DNA from: Halanaerobium saccharolyticum
GTDB lineage: Bacteria; Bacillota; Halanaerobiia; Halanaerobiales; Halanaerobiaceae
Assembly: GCF_004362045.1 (NCBI RefSeq)
Contig: NZ_SNWX01000002.1
Location: forward strand, 186,001-250,000
DNA length: 64,000 nucleotides
Reading direction: 5' to 3'
The notes beneath the pieces were generated by a model, which was not told where the DNA came from, did not search any database, and saw only the letters and a list, made by a program, of their open reading frames with translations. Shown here one piece after another: positions 37,453 through 46,301 of this stretch. Made by a program: the position numbers and the translations under genes. How positions within the stretch are numbered: the stretch's first letter is position 1; each line of letters opens with the position of its first letter.

Positions 37453-37627
37453 ACTTAAAATAATTACAAAATTTAAAAATTTGAGATTGAGCAACTTTAT
37501 TAAGTAACTTTTCTTAGCCTCAACAGGCAAGCGCAGAAATTGAATTATCCTTGCCTGGGGTAGATTTGTAATGTTAATTAAAATCTTGATCTGACGAGAG
37601 AAGATACACGCAGGTAGGAGGAAAATT

Positions 37628-38008
37628 ATGATACATGGAGGCAAGACTGCGCAGGAGTTTTTAGACAAGCTGGAAAACGATTGGAGAAAGGAAAAATTGT
37701 TAGAAGTACGACAATTGATTCTTAAGCATCCCCAACTCCAGGAAGGAATGAATTACGGAATGCTGGCGTATGGAGACGGAACAGAAGCAGAGCCCTTGTT
37801 TCATCTGAATGCCCAGAAGAATTATGTAAGCCTGTATGTCGGTGACATTCAAAAAATTGATCCGGATAGCAGTTTGTTGAAAGGACTGAACCTTGGTAAA
37901 GGATGCATCCGAATTTCAAAATCAAAGAAGATCCCAGAAACTGGCTTGACGGAATTTATCCAGAAAGCTGTTGATTTATGGCTTGCCGGGGAAGATACTT
38001 CTTGTTAA
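37628..38008 (+). CDS. DUF1801 / YdhG-like small protein
   Basis: A 126-residue protein of the DUF1801 (YdhG/YjbR-like, iron-chaperone-like) fold. Landmarks are QEGMNYGMLAYGDG, LFHLNAQKNYVSLYVGD and GCIRISKSKKIPETGL, as in the family, whose biochemical role is poorly known. GTAGGAGG precedes the ATG. It interrupts a run of purine enzymes and sits just after the long inverted repeat, and its base usage (several CG-containing codons) looks a little different, so it may have arrived with that element. Nothing links it to purine metabolism. Confidence 0.75.
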   Translation: MIHGGKTAQEFLDKLENDWRKEKLLEVRQLILKHPQLQEGMNYGMLAYGDGTEAEPLFHLNAQKNYVSLYVGDIQKIDPDSSLLKGLNLGKGCIRISKSKKIPETGLTEFIQKAVDLWLAGEDTSC

Positions 38009-38123
38009 ATTAATAGTCATAGTCTAGTCAATGCTGGTTATAGGCGGACAGATGGTCTTATTTATTTTATTAAATTTTATTCAAATTTTCGATCTGAAAA
38101 ATCAGAAAGAAAGGAGTGGTTTC

Positions 38124-39455
38124 TTGCTCTTATTAACCAACGGAACAGTAATTACTCATGACGAAGATAATCGAGTTATTAAAAATGGAGCAGTTTTAAT
38201 TGAGGGAGAAGAAATTAAGGCTTTAGGAGAATCTGAGCTTTTAAAATCAAAGTATCCGGAAGCAGAAGTTAAAGATGTTCAGGGCAAAATTATTATGCCG
38301 GGAATGATCAATACTCACATGCATATCTACAGCACCTTTGCCCGGGGCATGGATTTAAAAACTGAGCAGCCGCCCCGACATTTTTTAGAAATTCTGGAGA
38401 AAATGTGGTGGCGGGTAGACAGCACATTAAAAGCAGATGATATTTATTACAGTGCTCTTTATGCCTTTCTGACAGGACTAAAACAGGGTGTGACCTCTGT
38501 TTTTGACCACCATGCAAGCTACGGACAGGTAAGTTATTCGCTTGATCTGGTAGCTAAAGCAGTGGAGGAACTGGGTATTAGAGCTGATCTCTGTTATGAG
38601 ATTTCTGACCGCAATGGTCAGGAGCAGTCTCAGGCAGCGGTTAAAGAAACTGAGAAATTTTTAAAGAAGATTAGGGAGAAAAATTCAAATCATTTAAATG
38701 GTAGAATTGGATTACATGCTTCATTTACCTTAGAAGATGAGACTTTAGAGCAAGTTTCAGCCCTGGCCGATGAATTAGACAGCAGTTTCCATATTCATGT
38801 AGCTGAAGGACGAACTGATTTAGAAGACAGCCGGCTCCGCGGTTACAATGGAGCGGTTAAGCGTCTTGATCAGTACAATATCTGGCGGCCGGGAACTATT
38901 GCTGTTCACGGGGTCCATCTGCAGGAAGGTGAGCTGGAGATTTTAAGAGACAATGATTGTTATCTGATTAATAATCCGGAATCCAATATGGGAAATGCGG
39001 TAGGAGCAGCACCCTTAAAGCAAGCTCTGGACAAAGGTCTCAAAGTTGGACTGGGTACAGATGGTTATACAACTGATATGTTTGAGAGCATCAAGGTTGC
39101 TAATTTAATGCTCAAACATCAGAATCGAGATCCCCGTCTGGGCTGGACTGAAATTCCCCAGATGGTTTTTAAGACAAATGCAAAGCTGGCCAGTGAGAGC
39201 TTTGGCACTCAGCTTGGTGTTTTAAAAGAGGGGGCAGCTGCAGACATTATTGTAGTTGATTACAGCCCGCCAACGGAAATAAATAGTGATAATACTTATG
39301 CCCACATCTTATTTGGAATCAATGGCGGCATGGTTGAGACAACAATTGTTAATGGTAAAATATTAATGGAAAATCGGGAGGTGCAGGTAGTTGATGATCA
39401 GAAAATCACCCATGAAACAAGAGAACAGGCAGACGATTTCTGGAGCAGATTTTGA
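38124..39455 (+). CDS. ssnA: SsnA family aminohydrolase
   Basis: A 443-residue amidohydrolase, nearly the length of E. coli SsnA (442). It shares GMINTHMHIYSTFARGM (HxH metal site), the segment LEKMWWRVDSTLKADDIYYS, VTSVFDHHAS, FHIHVAEG, AVHGVHLQEGEL and GTDGYTTDMFE. SsnA is a standard member of bacterial urate/purine degradation clusters. Its exact reaction is not settled; hydrolysis or deamination of a purine-derived ring is assumed. The start is TTG 38124, with AAGGAG at 38111-38116 spaced 7 nt; the longer frame from 38031 has no ribosome site and adds hydrophobic residues absent from the family. Confidence 0.87.
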   Translation: MLLLTNGTVITHDEDNRVIKNGAVLIEGEEIKALGESELLKSKYPEAEVKDVQGKIIMPGMINTHMHIYSTFARGMDLKTEQPPRHFLEILEKMWWRVDSTLKADDIYYSALYAFLTGLKQGVTSVFDHHASYGQVSYSLDLVAKAVEELGIRADLCYEISDRNGQEQSQAAVKETEKFLKKIREKNSNHLNGRIGLHASFTLEDETLEQVSALADELDSSFHIHVAEGRTDLEDSRLRGYNGAVKRLDQYNIWRPGTIAVHGVHLQEGELEILRDNDCYLINNPESNMGNAVGAAPLKQALDKGLKVGLGTDGYTTDMFESIKVANLMLKHQNRDPRLGWTEIPQMVFKTNAKLASESFGTQLGVLKEGAAADIIVVDYSPPTEINSDNTYAHILFGINGGMVETTIVNGKILMENREVQVVDDQKITHETREQADDFWSRF

Positions 39456-40305
39456 GGAATATTTTCAGCCTCAGAATTTAGAGAAGGCTCTGGAAATTAA
39501 AGCAGAATATTCGGACCAGATTGAGGTGGCAGCAGGTACTACAGATTTGCTGGTAGCAAATTATGAGCAGCTGCATCAAATTAAAAATTGGCTGGATCTG
39601 GATAAAATAGATGAACTGCGCAAAATTGAAATTTTGGAGAATGAGCTGCATATAGGAGCAATGGTAACTCATCTGCAGCTGATGAAATCAGATTTGATTA
39701 AAGAAAAATTGGCGGTTCTGGCTGCAGCAGCTGAAGATGTTGGTTCACCACAAATTAGAAGCAGGGGTACAATTGGCGGCAATATCTGTACTTCTTCACC
39801 AGCAGGAGATCTCCTGGCTCCTCTTTTAAGCTATGAGGCCAGCTTTAAACTTCAGAAAGCAGGAGCAGAAAGAATTGTGAGAGCTGAAGACTTTTTTACC
39901 GGGCCAAAAAGAAATTTAATGGAAGCTGATGAACTTTTAACAGAAATCATTATTCCGCTGACGGAAAACGAACGCGAAGGTGCCTGGGTTAAAGTTGGAC
40001 GCCGCAAGGCTCTCGTTATTTCTACCCTGACTCTTTCGGTAGTGCTGGAATTTGAAGCTGATAAGATAATCGAAGCTGGAATAGCTCTGGGTTCTGTTGC
40101 CCCAACACCGATCAGGTTGTGGGAAGTTGGAGAGCTGATGCTCGGAAGCAGCTTAACAGAACTGGATTACAAACAGCTGGGCCAGGAAGTCAAAGCCCGG
40201 ATTAATCCCATTGATGATTTAAGAGGTACCAGAGAATACAGAGAAGATGTAGCAGCTGATGTAATGGTCAGAGCTTTAAATGAGATTGAAAGGAAAAGGG
40301 GGTGA
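39412..40305 (+). CDS. Molybdenum hydroxylase FAD-binding subunit, second set
   Basis: A subunit of about 297 residues. FAD motifs are EVAAGTTDLLVANYEQ and SPQIRSRGTIGGNICTSSPA; the C-terminal flavoprotein domain contains VKVGRRKALVISTLTLSV. The family core begins at FEEYFQPQNLEKAL, about 15 residues after ATG 39412. The gene overlaps the end of ssnA by 44 nt, so translation is coupled. Start is uncertain: ATG 39391 is also in frame and no clear ribosome site favours either. It heads the second hydroxylase set, order FAD-FeS-Mo(N)-Mo(C), different from the first set. Confidence 0.85.
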   Translation: MKQENRQTISGADFEEYFQPQNLEKALEIKAEYSDQIEVAAGTTDLLVANYEQLHQIKNWLDLDKIDELRKIEILENELHIGAMVTHLQLMKSDLIKEKLAVLAAAAEDVGSPQIRSRGTIGGNICTSSPAGDLLAPLLSYEASFKLQKAGAERIVRAEDFFTGPKRNLMEADELLTEIIIPLTENEREGAWVKVGRRKALVISTLTLSVVLEFEADKIIEAGIALGSVAPTPIRLWEVGELMLGSSLTELDYKQLGQEVKARINPIDDLRGTREYREDVAADVMVRALNEIERKRG

Positions 40306-40312
40306 GCAGCTG

Positions 40313-40798
40313 ATGCAGATTACATTTACAGTTAATGGAGAAGAAAGAGAATTGGAAGTTACTCCCTATACCAGGCTGCTCGATTTATTGAGAGAAGATC
40401 TCGGCTTAACAGGAGTTAAAGAAGGCTGTGGTAAAGGTGAGTGCGGAGCCTGTACAGTAATTATGAATGGAGAACTAACAGCTTCCTGTCTGGTTCCAGC
40501 TCCCCAGGCAGACCAGGCAGAGATTCTAACGGTAGAAGGATTGGGAACAAGGGATGATCTACATCCAATTCAGGAATCATTTGTGGAAGCAGGAGCAGTT
40601 CAATGCGGCTACTGTATTCCCGGTATGATATTAGCAGGAAAAAGATTGCTGGATGAGAATCCTCAGCCAACAGAAAAAGAAGTACGCTATGGATTATCCG
40701 GTAATATCTGCCGCTGTACCGGTTATGCGAAGATTATCGATGCTGTAATGATGGCAGCAGATAAACTTGCAGTCGAAGGAAGTGATAGTAATGACTGA
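40313..40798 (+). CDS. Molybdenum hydroxylase 2Fe-2S subunit, second set
   Basis: A 161-residue subunit with all eight cluster cysteines: CGKGECGACTVIMNGELTAS plus C, VQCGYCIPGM and NICRCTGYAK. ATG 40313 is chosen (MQITFTVNGEERELEV) since AAGGGGGTG lies upstream; a longer frame from 40280 overlaps the FAD gene. Overlaps the next gene by 8 nt. Confidence 0.9.
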   Translation: MQITFTVNGEERELEVTPYTRLLDLLREDLGLTGVKEGCGKGECGACTVIMNGELTASCLVPAPQADQAEILTVEGLGTRDDLHPIQESFVEAGAVQCGYCIPGMILAGKRLLDENPQPTEKEVRYGLSGNICRCTGYAKIIDAVMMAADKLAVEGSDSND

Positions 40799-42137
40799 TC
40801 AGAATAAAAGAATTAAGGATTATTTCTGTAAACATACAACCCGCTGTACAATTGAAGGAGTTAAAAAAAGCAAGCGTTTTGTGGGCCATGATGTATTGAA
40901 GGCAGATGCCTGGGACAAGGTGACTGGAGAAGCAGTTTATCCTGATGATATATTTTTCGATGATCTGCTTTACGTTAAAATTAAAAGAGCAGTCCATCCC
41001 CATGCTATTTTAAAAGATATAGATATTTCGCAGGCTAAAAAAGTAGAGGGTGTAGTTGATATTGTTATTGCCGAAGATATTCCGGATGTCAGACAGTTTG
41101 GTCTGATTATCAGAGATCAACCCGTTTTAATTGCGCCCGGAGAAAAGATGCGCTATATGGGAGATCCGCTGGCGATAGTTGTTGCTGAGACAAAGGAAGC
41201 AGCTAAAAAAGCAAGGGATCTAATTAAAGTAAAGGTGGAAGAATTAGAAGTTATCACCGACCCCTTCCGGGCGATGGAGGATGATGCTCCGGATATTCAT
41301 CCAGATGGAAATATTGTAATCACCCATCATTTAAATCGGGGTGATGTTGATGAGGCTTTTAAAAATTCAGCAATAGTTGAAGAAAATCGCTATCAAACTC
41401 AATTTATCGATCAGCTGCCGATGCAGAATGAAGCCGGAGTTGCTCTCTACGATGAGCGTCGGGGAGTAATTAATATCTGGGCTGCAACTCAGTGGCTGCA
41501 TGATACTCAGGCCGATGTTGCTCAGTCTTTAAGATTATCAAAAGATCAAATTAGAATTATTCAGCCTACAATTGGTGGCGCCTTTGGGAAAAAAGAGGAT
41601 GTTTCGGTTCATATTCATCTGGCTATTGCAGCAATGAGGACCGGGAGACCGGTTAAGCTCTGTTTTACCAGAGAAGAATCGATGATTACTCAATCCAAAC
41701 GGCATCCAATTACAATTATCAATAAAACTGGTGTGGACCGTGATGGCTATTTAACCGCCTGGGAAACCAAATTTATTGGAGACACCGGAGCCTATGCTTC
41801 CAGTGGACCGGCAGTTGTGCACAAGGGAATGTACCATGCAACAGGACCCTATAACTGTCCCAATTTACGTGGTGTCTCCCATGCAGTTTATACCAATAAT
41901 ACCTATGCTGGTGCGATGCGCGGTTTTGGTACTGCTCAGGGAGCTTTTGCCTATGAACAGCAGATGGATATTCTGGCAGAAAAGTTAAGTATAGATCCGG
42001 CAGAATTTAGACTCAAAAACATCTATCAAAAAGATTCGATTACTCCTAACGGTCAGCAGCTTACTCACAGTGTAAATGCAGAAGAAACAATCAAAAGAGT
42101 GATGGAGCTCAGTGACTGGAAAGGGGGCAGAAAATAA
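40791..42137 (+). CDS. Molybdenum hydroxylase large subunit, N-terminal half
   Basis: A 448-residue protein that corresponds to the hammerhead and first Mo-binding domain of the 763-residue paralogue at 32194. Visible motifs are FVGHDVLKADAWDKVTGEAV, PTIGGAFGKKEDVSVHIHLA, TNNTYAGAMRGFGTAQGAFA and NIYQKDSITPNGQQL. It then stops at a clean TAA (42135-42137), exactly where the domain boundary to MoCoBD_2 is expected. It lacks the catalytic GEPT segment, which lies in the next gene. An N-terminal extension of about 30 residues with three Cys/His (FCKHTTRCTIEG) precedes the family core and is not in the paralogue. Confidence 0.85.
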   Translation: MTDQNKRIKDYFCKHTTRCTIEGVKKSKRFVGHDVLKADAWDKVTGEAVYPDDIFFDDLLYVKIKRAVHPHAILKDIDISQAKKVEGVVDIVIAEDIPDVRQFGLIIRDQPVLIAPGEKMRYMGDPLAIVVAETKEAAKKARDLIKVKVEELEVITDPFRAMEDDAPDIHPDGNIVITHHLNRGDVDEAFKNSAIVEENRYQTQFIDQLPMQNEAGVALYDERRGVINIWAATQWLHDTQADVAQSLRLSKDQIRIIQPTIGGAFGKKEDVSVHIHLAIAAMRTGRPVKLCFTREESMITQSKRHPITIINKTGVDRDGYLTAWETKFIGDTGAYASSGPAVVHKGMYHATGPYNCPNLRGVSHAVYTNNTYAGAMRGFGTAQGAFAYEQQMDILAEKLSIDPAEFRLKNIYQKDSITPNGQQLTHSVNAEETIKRVMELSDWKGGRK

Positions 42138-43138
42138 TGAAAAAATTTGGACGCGGACTGGCAACAATTATGTTTGGATTTGGTTATGGTGAGGGTTTTC
42201 CTGACCATTCTATTGCCTCAATTGAAATTAAAGAAGATGAGCGGATAGTTATCAGAACAGCTGCAGCCGATGTTGGGCAGGGAGTTATTACAACTGTGAT
42301 TCAGATTGCAGCAGAGATTTTAAGAATAAATCCAAACTATTTTGAAGTGGTTCAGGGTGATACCCATAAAACTAAAAACTCAGGTTCAACCTCTGCTACC
42401 CGGCAGACCTATTTTACCGGTAATGCAGTTAAAAAAGCAGCCGAAGATCTGCTGGCTAATCTATACCACTACGGCAGTTTAGAATTTCGCAGCAACCATC
42501 CTGAAATTGCAATTGAGGATGGAAAAATCTATATGTATGATGACCCGGACGATTATATTAGCTACTGGGAAATGGCAGAAAGAGTTAGAGAAAGAGGTAA
42601 AAAATTAGAAGCAGAAGGAAGTTTCTTTCCTGTAACCTACAGTCCTGATCAAAATGGTCAGGCAGACAAAGTCTATGTAGCCTATACTTTCCTCTCTCAG
42701 GTGATTGATATTGAAATTGATACAGATACCGGAACAATTGATCTCCTGGATGTTTATACAGCTGTTGACCTTGGTAAAGCAATTAATCCCAAAAATGTTG
42801 AAGGCCAGATTGAAGGTGGAACTGTTCAGGGACTGGGAATGGGAATGATGGAAGACCAGGTGATTCGCAATGGTAAAACACTCAATGCAGGCATGACAGA
42901 TTATCTGGTGCCGACAAGTGTTGATATTCCCAAATTCAAGCACTATCTGGTTGAAGAAGAGGATTCTGAAGGACCGTTTGGAGCCAAAGGAGTTGGGGAA
43001 CCGACTTTAATTGCTGCTGCCCCGGCACTGGCCAATGCTGTTTATGATGCAATCGGAGTTAGATTTTTTGATTTACCGATTAGTCCCTCAAAGATCAAAA
43101 AGGCTTTAAAAGAGAAAGAAAAGGAAGAAAATAGTTAA
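42137..43138 (+). CDS. Molybdenum hydroxylase large subunit, C-terminal half
   Basis: A 333-residue protein that starts with ATG overlapping the previous stop by 1 nt and carries the second Mo-binding domain: IRTAAADVGQGVITTVIQIA, SGSTSATRQTYFTGNA, AINPKNVEGQIEGGTVQGLG and the catalytic FGAKGVGEPTLIAAA. It has its own ribosome site (AAGGGGG at 42121-42127, 9 nt spacing), so this is a true two-gene arrangement rather than a frameshift: the two halves are out of frame and meet at a domain boundary. Together they give 781 residues, near the 763 of the fused paralogue. Confidence 0.85.
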   Translation: MKKFGRGLATIMFGFGYGEGFPDHSIASIEIKEDERIVIRTAAADVGQGVITTVIQIAAEILRINPNYFEVVQGDTHKTKNSGSTSATRQTYFTGNAVKKAAEDLLANLYHYGSLEFRSNHPEIAIEDGKIYMYDDPDDYISYWEMAERVRERGKKLEAEGSFFPVTYSPDQNGQADKVYVAYTFLSQVIDIEIDTDTGTIDLLDVYTAVDLGKAINPKNVEGQIEGGTVQGLGMGMMEDQVIRNGKTLNAGMTDYLVPTSVDIPKFKHYLVEEEDSEGPFGAKGVGEPTLIAAAPALANAVYDAIGVRFFDLPISPSKIKKALKEKEKEENS

Positions 43139-43274
43139 AGCCAGAGATTTACCTGAGATCATCCCCGCTCATTGACATAAGCGAAACTTTCTCGGCTAAA
43201 TTCGGTAAGTTAACTGAAAGCAGATAAACCAGTCGAAATTAGAGCAATTAAATATAAATAGGAGAGTGAAGAAA

Positions 43275-44360
43275 ATGGCTGATTTAAGTGTTAAATTGTT
43301 TGACTTTACACTAAAAAATCCGGTAATGCCGGCTGCTGGACCACCAATTAAAGATGCAAAAATGGCAGCGAAAGCAAAAGCTGGCGGCACAGGAGCAATT
43401 GTAACCAAGACTATTTCTACTAAAGCAGCAGAGGTTCCCCGGCCCAATATGGCCCAGACCAGAGGTGGTTTTATGAACACAGAGCTCTGGTCAGAAATGG
43501 GACCTGATCACTGGTTAGAAAACGAATATCCAAAAATTAAAGATTTGGGGCTGCCGGTAATCGTTGGTCTGGGCTACAGTGCTGAGCAGATTAGTGAACT
43601 GGTCAAAAAAACTGAAGCCTATGCTGATGCTTTTGAGCTGTCAACCCATTATTTAGGCAGTGATACTTCTCCGGTCGTAGAAAGTATCAAAGCTGCAAAA
43701 AAAGCCACTGATAAACCGGTAATGGTTAAGCTCAGTCCGCAGATTGATATTCCCAAATTTGCCAGGGCTGCGGCAGAGGCTGGAGCAGATGGACTTGTTT
43801 TGATTAATTCATTTGGGCCAACCCTTGATTTTGATATAGACAGCGGCAGACCGCTGATGGGAAGTGCAGATGGTTATGGCTGGCTTTCCGGAGAAGCAAT
43901 TTTTCCGCTGGCCTTAAGGGCAGTTTTCCAGGCTGTTCAGACTGTGGATATTCCTGTTTTAGCTGTTGGCGGAATTTCTACCGGAGCTGATGCAGTTAAG
44001 ATGATCATGGCTGGAGCCCAGGCAGTACAGACCTGTACAGCCGCTATCCTGAAAGGTCCTCAGGTTTATGGTAAAATTGCAGAAGAAATTGATCAATATT
44101 TAGAAAAGCATGGTTATCAGAATCTGGATCAGATCAGAGGTCTGGCTCAGAAGGCAGCTCCGGAAGCAGCAAATTACGAAACAAGGGTGCCTAAAATCAA
44201 AAGAGATAACTGTACTGGCTGTAGACTCTGTATTATCAGCTGTGTTTATGATGCCAACTATTTAGATCAGGAAAATAGAATTGTGATCGATGCTGAAAAA
44301 TGTGCCGGCTGCGGCCTCTGTGTTACCCGCTGTAACTTTGAAGCTCTGGCACTGGCATAA
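43275..44360 (+). CDS. PreA-like dihydroorotate/dihydropyrimidine dehydrogenase with two 4Fe-4S clusters
   Basis: A 361-residue flavoprotein. Residues about 1-290 form the FMN-binding TIM barrel of class 1B dihydroorotate dehydrogenase and PreA (LKNPVMPAAGPPIKDAK, VMVKLSPQIDIPKFAR, LVLINSFGPTLDF, VLAVGGISTGADAVKMIMAGA). The last 60 residues are a two-cluster ferredoxin: CTGCRLCIISC and CAGCGLCVTRC. E. coli PreA acts with PreT to reduce uracil; no PreT is seen here, so another electron partner is needed. In this island it may reduce a purine or hydantoin ring. ATG 43275 is chosen over GTG 43266, as TAGGAGAG at 43259-43266 fits it. Confidence 0.85.
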   Translation: MADLSVKLFDFTLKNPVMPAAGPPIKDAKMAAKAKAGGTGAIVTKTISTKAAEVPRPNMAQTRGGFMNTELWSEMGPDHWLENEYPKIKDLGLPVIVGLGYSAEQISELVKKTEAYADAFELSTHYLGSDTSPVVESIKAAKKATDKPVMVKLSPQIDIPKFARAAAEAGADGLVLINSFGPTLDFDIDSGRPLMGSADGYGWLSGEAIFPLALRAVFQAVQTVDIPVLAVGGISTGADAVKMIMAGAQAVQTCTAAILKGPQVYGKIAEEIDQYLEKHGYQNLDQIRGLAQKAAPEAANYETRVPKIKRDNCTGCRLCIISCVYDANYLDQENRIVIDAEKCAGCGLCVTRCNFEALALA

Positions 44361-44383
44361 TAGGATAGAGAAAGGGGGAGCTT

Positions 44384-46135
44384 ATGCTGAGAAAAGAATT
44401 ACTAAAACAGGCCCGAGGACTGGAAAAAGCTGATAAAGTATTTAAAAATGCGGTAATTGTTGATGTGTTTAATGAACGATTAATCGAAAATGATATTGCA
44501 GTTGCAGATGGGATTATCATTGGAATTGGTGATTATGAAGGAAAAGAAGAAATCGATCTGGGAGGGAGAATAGTTACTCCTGGCTTAATTGATGCTCATC
44601 TGCATCTGGAATCTTCAATGACCAATGTAGATGAGTTTGCCCGGGTGATTATTCCCCGGGGGACAACTACCATTGTAGCTGATCCCCACGAAATTGCCAA
44701 TGTAGCAGGTTTAACCGGGATTAAATACCTGCTGAAAGCCGGTAATTCTCAGCCCTGGAATTTTAATCTGATGCTCCCTTCCTGTGTGCCAGCTTCTAAA
44801 TTTGAAAATTCAGGGGCTAAACTTTCGGCAGCTGATCTCAAGACATTAATTGATGAAAAGGGCATTTTTGGGCTGGGAGAAGTGATGGATTTTCAGTCAG
44901 TAATTAATGGTGAGCCTGGAATCTGGGATAAAATTGAAATGGCTTCTGACTTATTTAAAGATGGTCATTCTCCAGGTTTATCGGAGAAAGATTTAAATGC
45001 CTATTTACTGGCAGATATTAAAGCAGATCATGAGGCAACAACTGCTGCAGAAGCTTTAGAGAAGGTTTCTAAAGGAATGTATATTATGATCAGAGAAGGT
45101 TCGGTTACCAGAGATTTAGTCAGCCTGCTGCCCGCTGTTAACAGCAGCAATTCTTCCCGATTCCTGTTTGCAACAGATGACAGACATCCGGGAGATCTGA
45201 TCAGCGAAGGTCAGATTGATTTTGCTGTCCGGAAGGCAATTCAGTATGGTCTTTCTCCTTTAAGAGCAGTTAAGATGGCGACAATTAATGCCGCTGAAGC
45301 TCTGGGGATGAAAAAACTGGGAGCCATTGCCCCCGGTTATCAGGCAGATTTATTAGTTTTTGATAATTTAAGAGAATTTGAAGTAAAGAAAGTTTATAAG
45401 GATGGGCGTCTGGTCGCTGAAGACGGAACTTTGCTTAAATCAATTGATGATAAAATCTCCCTGGATCAAGAAGATTTTATGAATCAGGAAATTGAAGAAA
45501 AAATCTTTAACTCAATCAGAGTTGGAGAAATTTCGGAAGCTGATTTTCTACTGCCGGCTGCCAGCAAATATAGGGTTATAGAACTGATCAAAGATCAGGT
45601 AGTAACTGGAGAGTCCCTTTATCAGACGGAGGCAGAATATGAGGAAGAACCGCCTGCAATCGAGCTGATTGGTCACAATCTGGTTAAACTGGCTGTTGTA
45701 GAAAGACACCACAAAACCGGAAATGTTGGTCTGGGTCTGCTCCGCAATTTTGGCCTGCGTCAGGGGGCAATTGCAACTTCGATCGGACATGATGCTCACA
45801 ATATAATTGTGGCAGGAGTGGGAGCTAAAGATATGGAGCTTGCTGTTAGAGAAATCGAAAAGATGCAGGGCGGCCTGGTGATAGTTGTTGACGGGAAAGT
45901 AAAAGCATCACTGGCTTTACCGGTAGCTGGATTAATGGCTGTTAAGTCGGTCAAAGAGGTTGCAAACTGCTTAAATAAAATGAGGGAAATCGCAAATGAT
46001 CTGGGAGTTAGCAGGGATGGTCCTTTTATGACTTTATCCTTTATGGCCTTAACTGTAATTCCAGAACTCAAATTGACTGATCAGGGATTATTTGATGTTA
46101 ATAAATTTGAAAAGGTTGAGTTGATTATAGAATGA
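44384..46135 (+). CDS. ade: Adenine deaminase
   Basis: A 583-residue amidohydrolase that converts adenine to hypoxanthine plus ammonia. It has GLIDAHLHLESSMTNVDEF (HxH metal ligands), ADPHEIANVAGL, FGLGEVMDF, FATDDRHPGDL (Asp/His) and the C-terminal adenine deaminase domain (NVGLGLLRNFGL, ATSIGHDAHNIIVAG). Length and motif set match bacterial AdeC. GGGGGAG precedes the ATG, 23 nt after the PreA-like gene. It ends the enzyme block; a new promoter and riboswitch follow. Confidence 0.93.
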   Translation: MLRKELLKQARGLEKADKVFKNAVIVDVFNERLIENDIAVADGIIIGIGDYEGKEEIDLGGRIVTPGLIDAHLHLESSMTNVDEFARVIIPRGTTTIVADPHEIANVAGLTGIKYLLKAGNSQPWNFNLMLPSCVPASKFENSGAKLSAADLKTLIDEKGIFGLGEVMDFQSVINGEPGIWDKIEMASDLFKDGHSPGLSEKDLNAYLLADIKADHEATTAAEALEKVSKGMYIMIREGSVTRDLVSLLPAVNSSNSSRFLFATDDRHPGDLISEGQIDFAVRKAIQYGLSPLRAVKMATINAAEALGMKKLGAIAPGYQADLLVFDNLREFEVKKVYKDGRLVAEDGTLLKSIDDKISLDQEDFMNQEIEEKIFNSIRVGEISEADFLLPAASKYRVIELIKDQVVTGESLYQTEAEYEEEPPAIELIGHNLVKLAVVERHHKTGNVGLGLLRNFGLRQGAIATSIGHDAHNIIVAGVGAKDMELAVREIEKMQGGLVIVVDGKVKASLALPVAGLMAVKSVKEVANCLNKMREIANDLGVSRDGPFMTLSFMALTVIPELKLTDQGLFDVNKFEKVELIIE

Positions 46136-46195
46136 TTTAAAAGCCTATTTAAAATATTGTATTTATGTATTTCAGGAACTGATTTTAAAAGTTTA

Positions 46196-46224
46196 TTGAC
46201 AAGCTGCTCAACATTATCTATAAT
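46196..46224 (+). promoter_or_regulatory. Sigma-A promoter of the riboswitch-controlled permease
   Basis: TTGACA at 46196-46201 and TATAAT at 46219-46224, spacer 17 nt: a consensus promoter. Transcription should begin near 46231, about 70 nt before the aptamer. Confidence 0.9.
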
Positions 46225-46301
46225 AATAGATGGAATTAAAATCAGCTCATTATTTTTAAAGATGTAAATAATTATAAATTTAATCTATAAATTTAAATAG
46301 G

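Noticed and set aside
43173-43200. TTGACA box before the PreA-like gene considered as a promoter
   Set aside because: No acceptable -10 at 16-19 nt; the best candidate matches only three of six bases.
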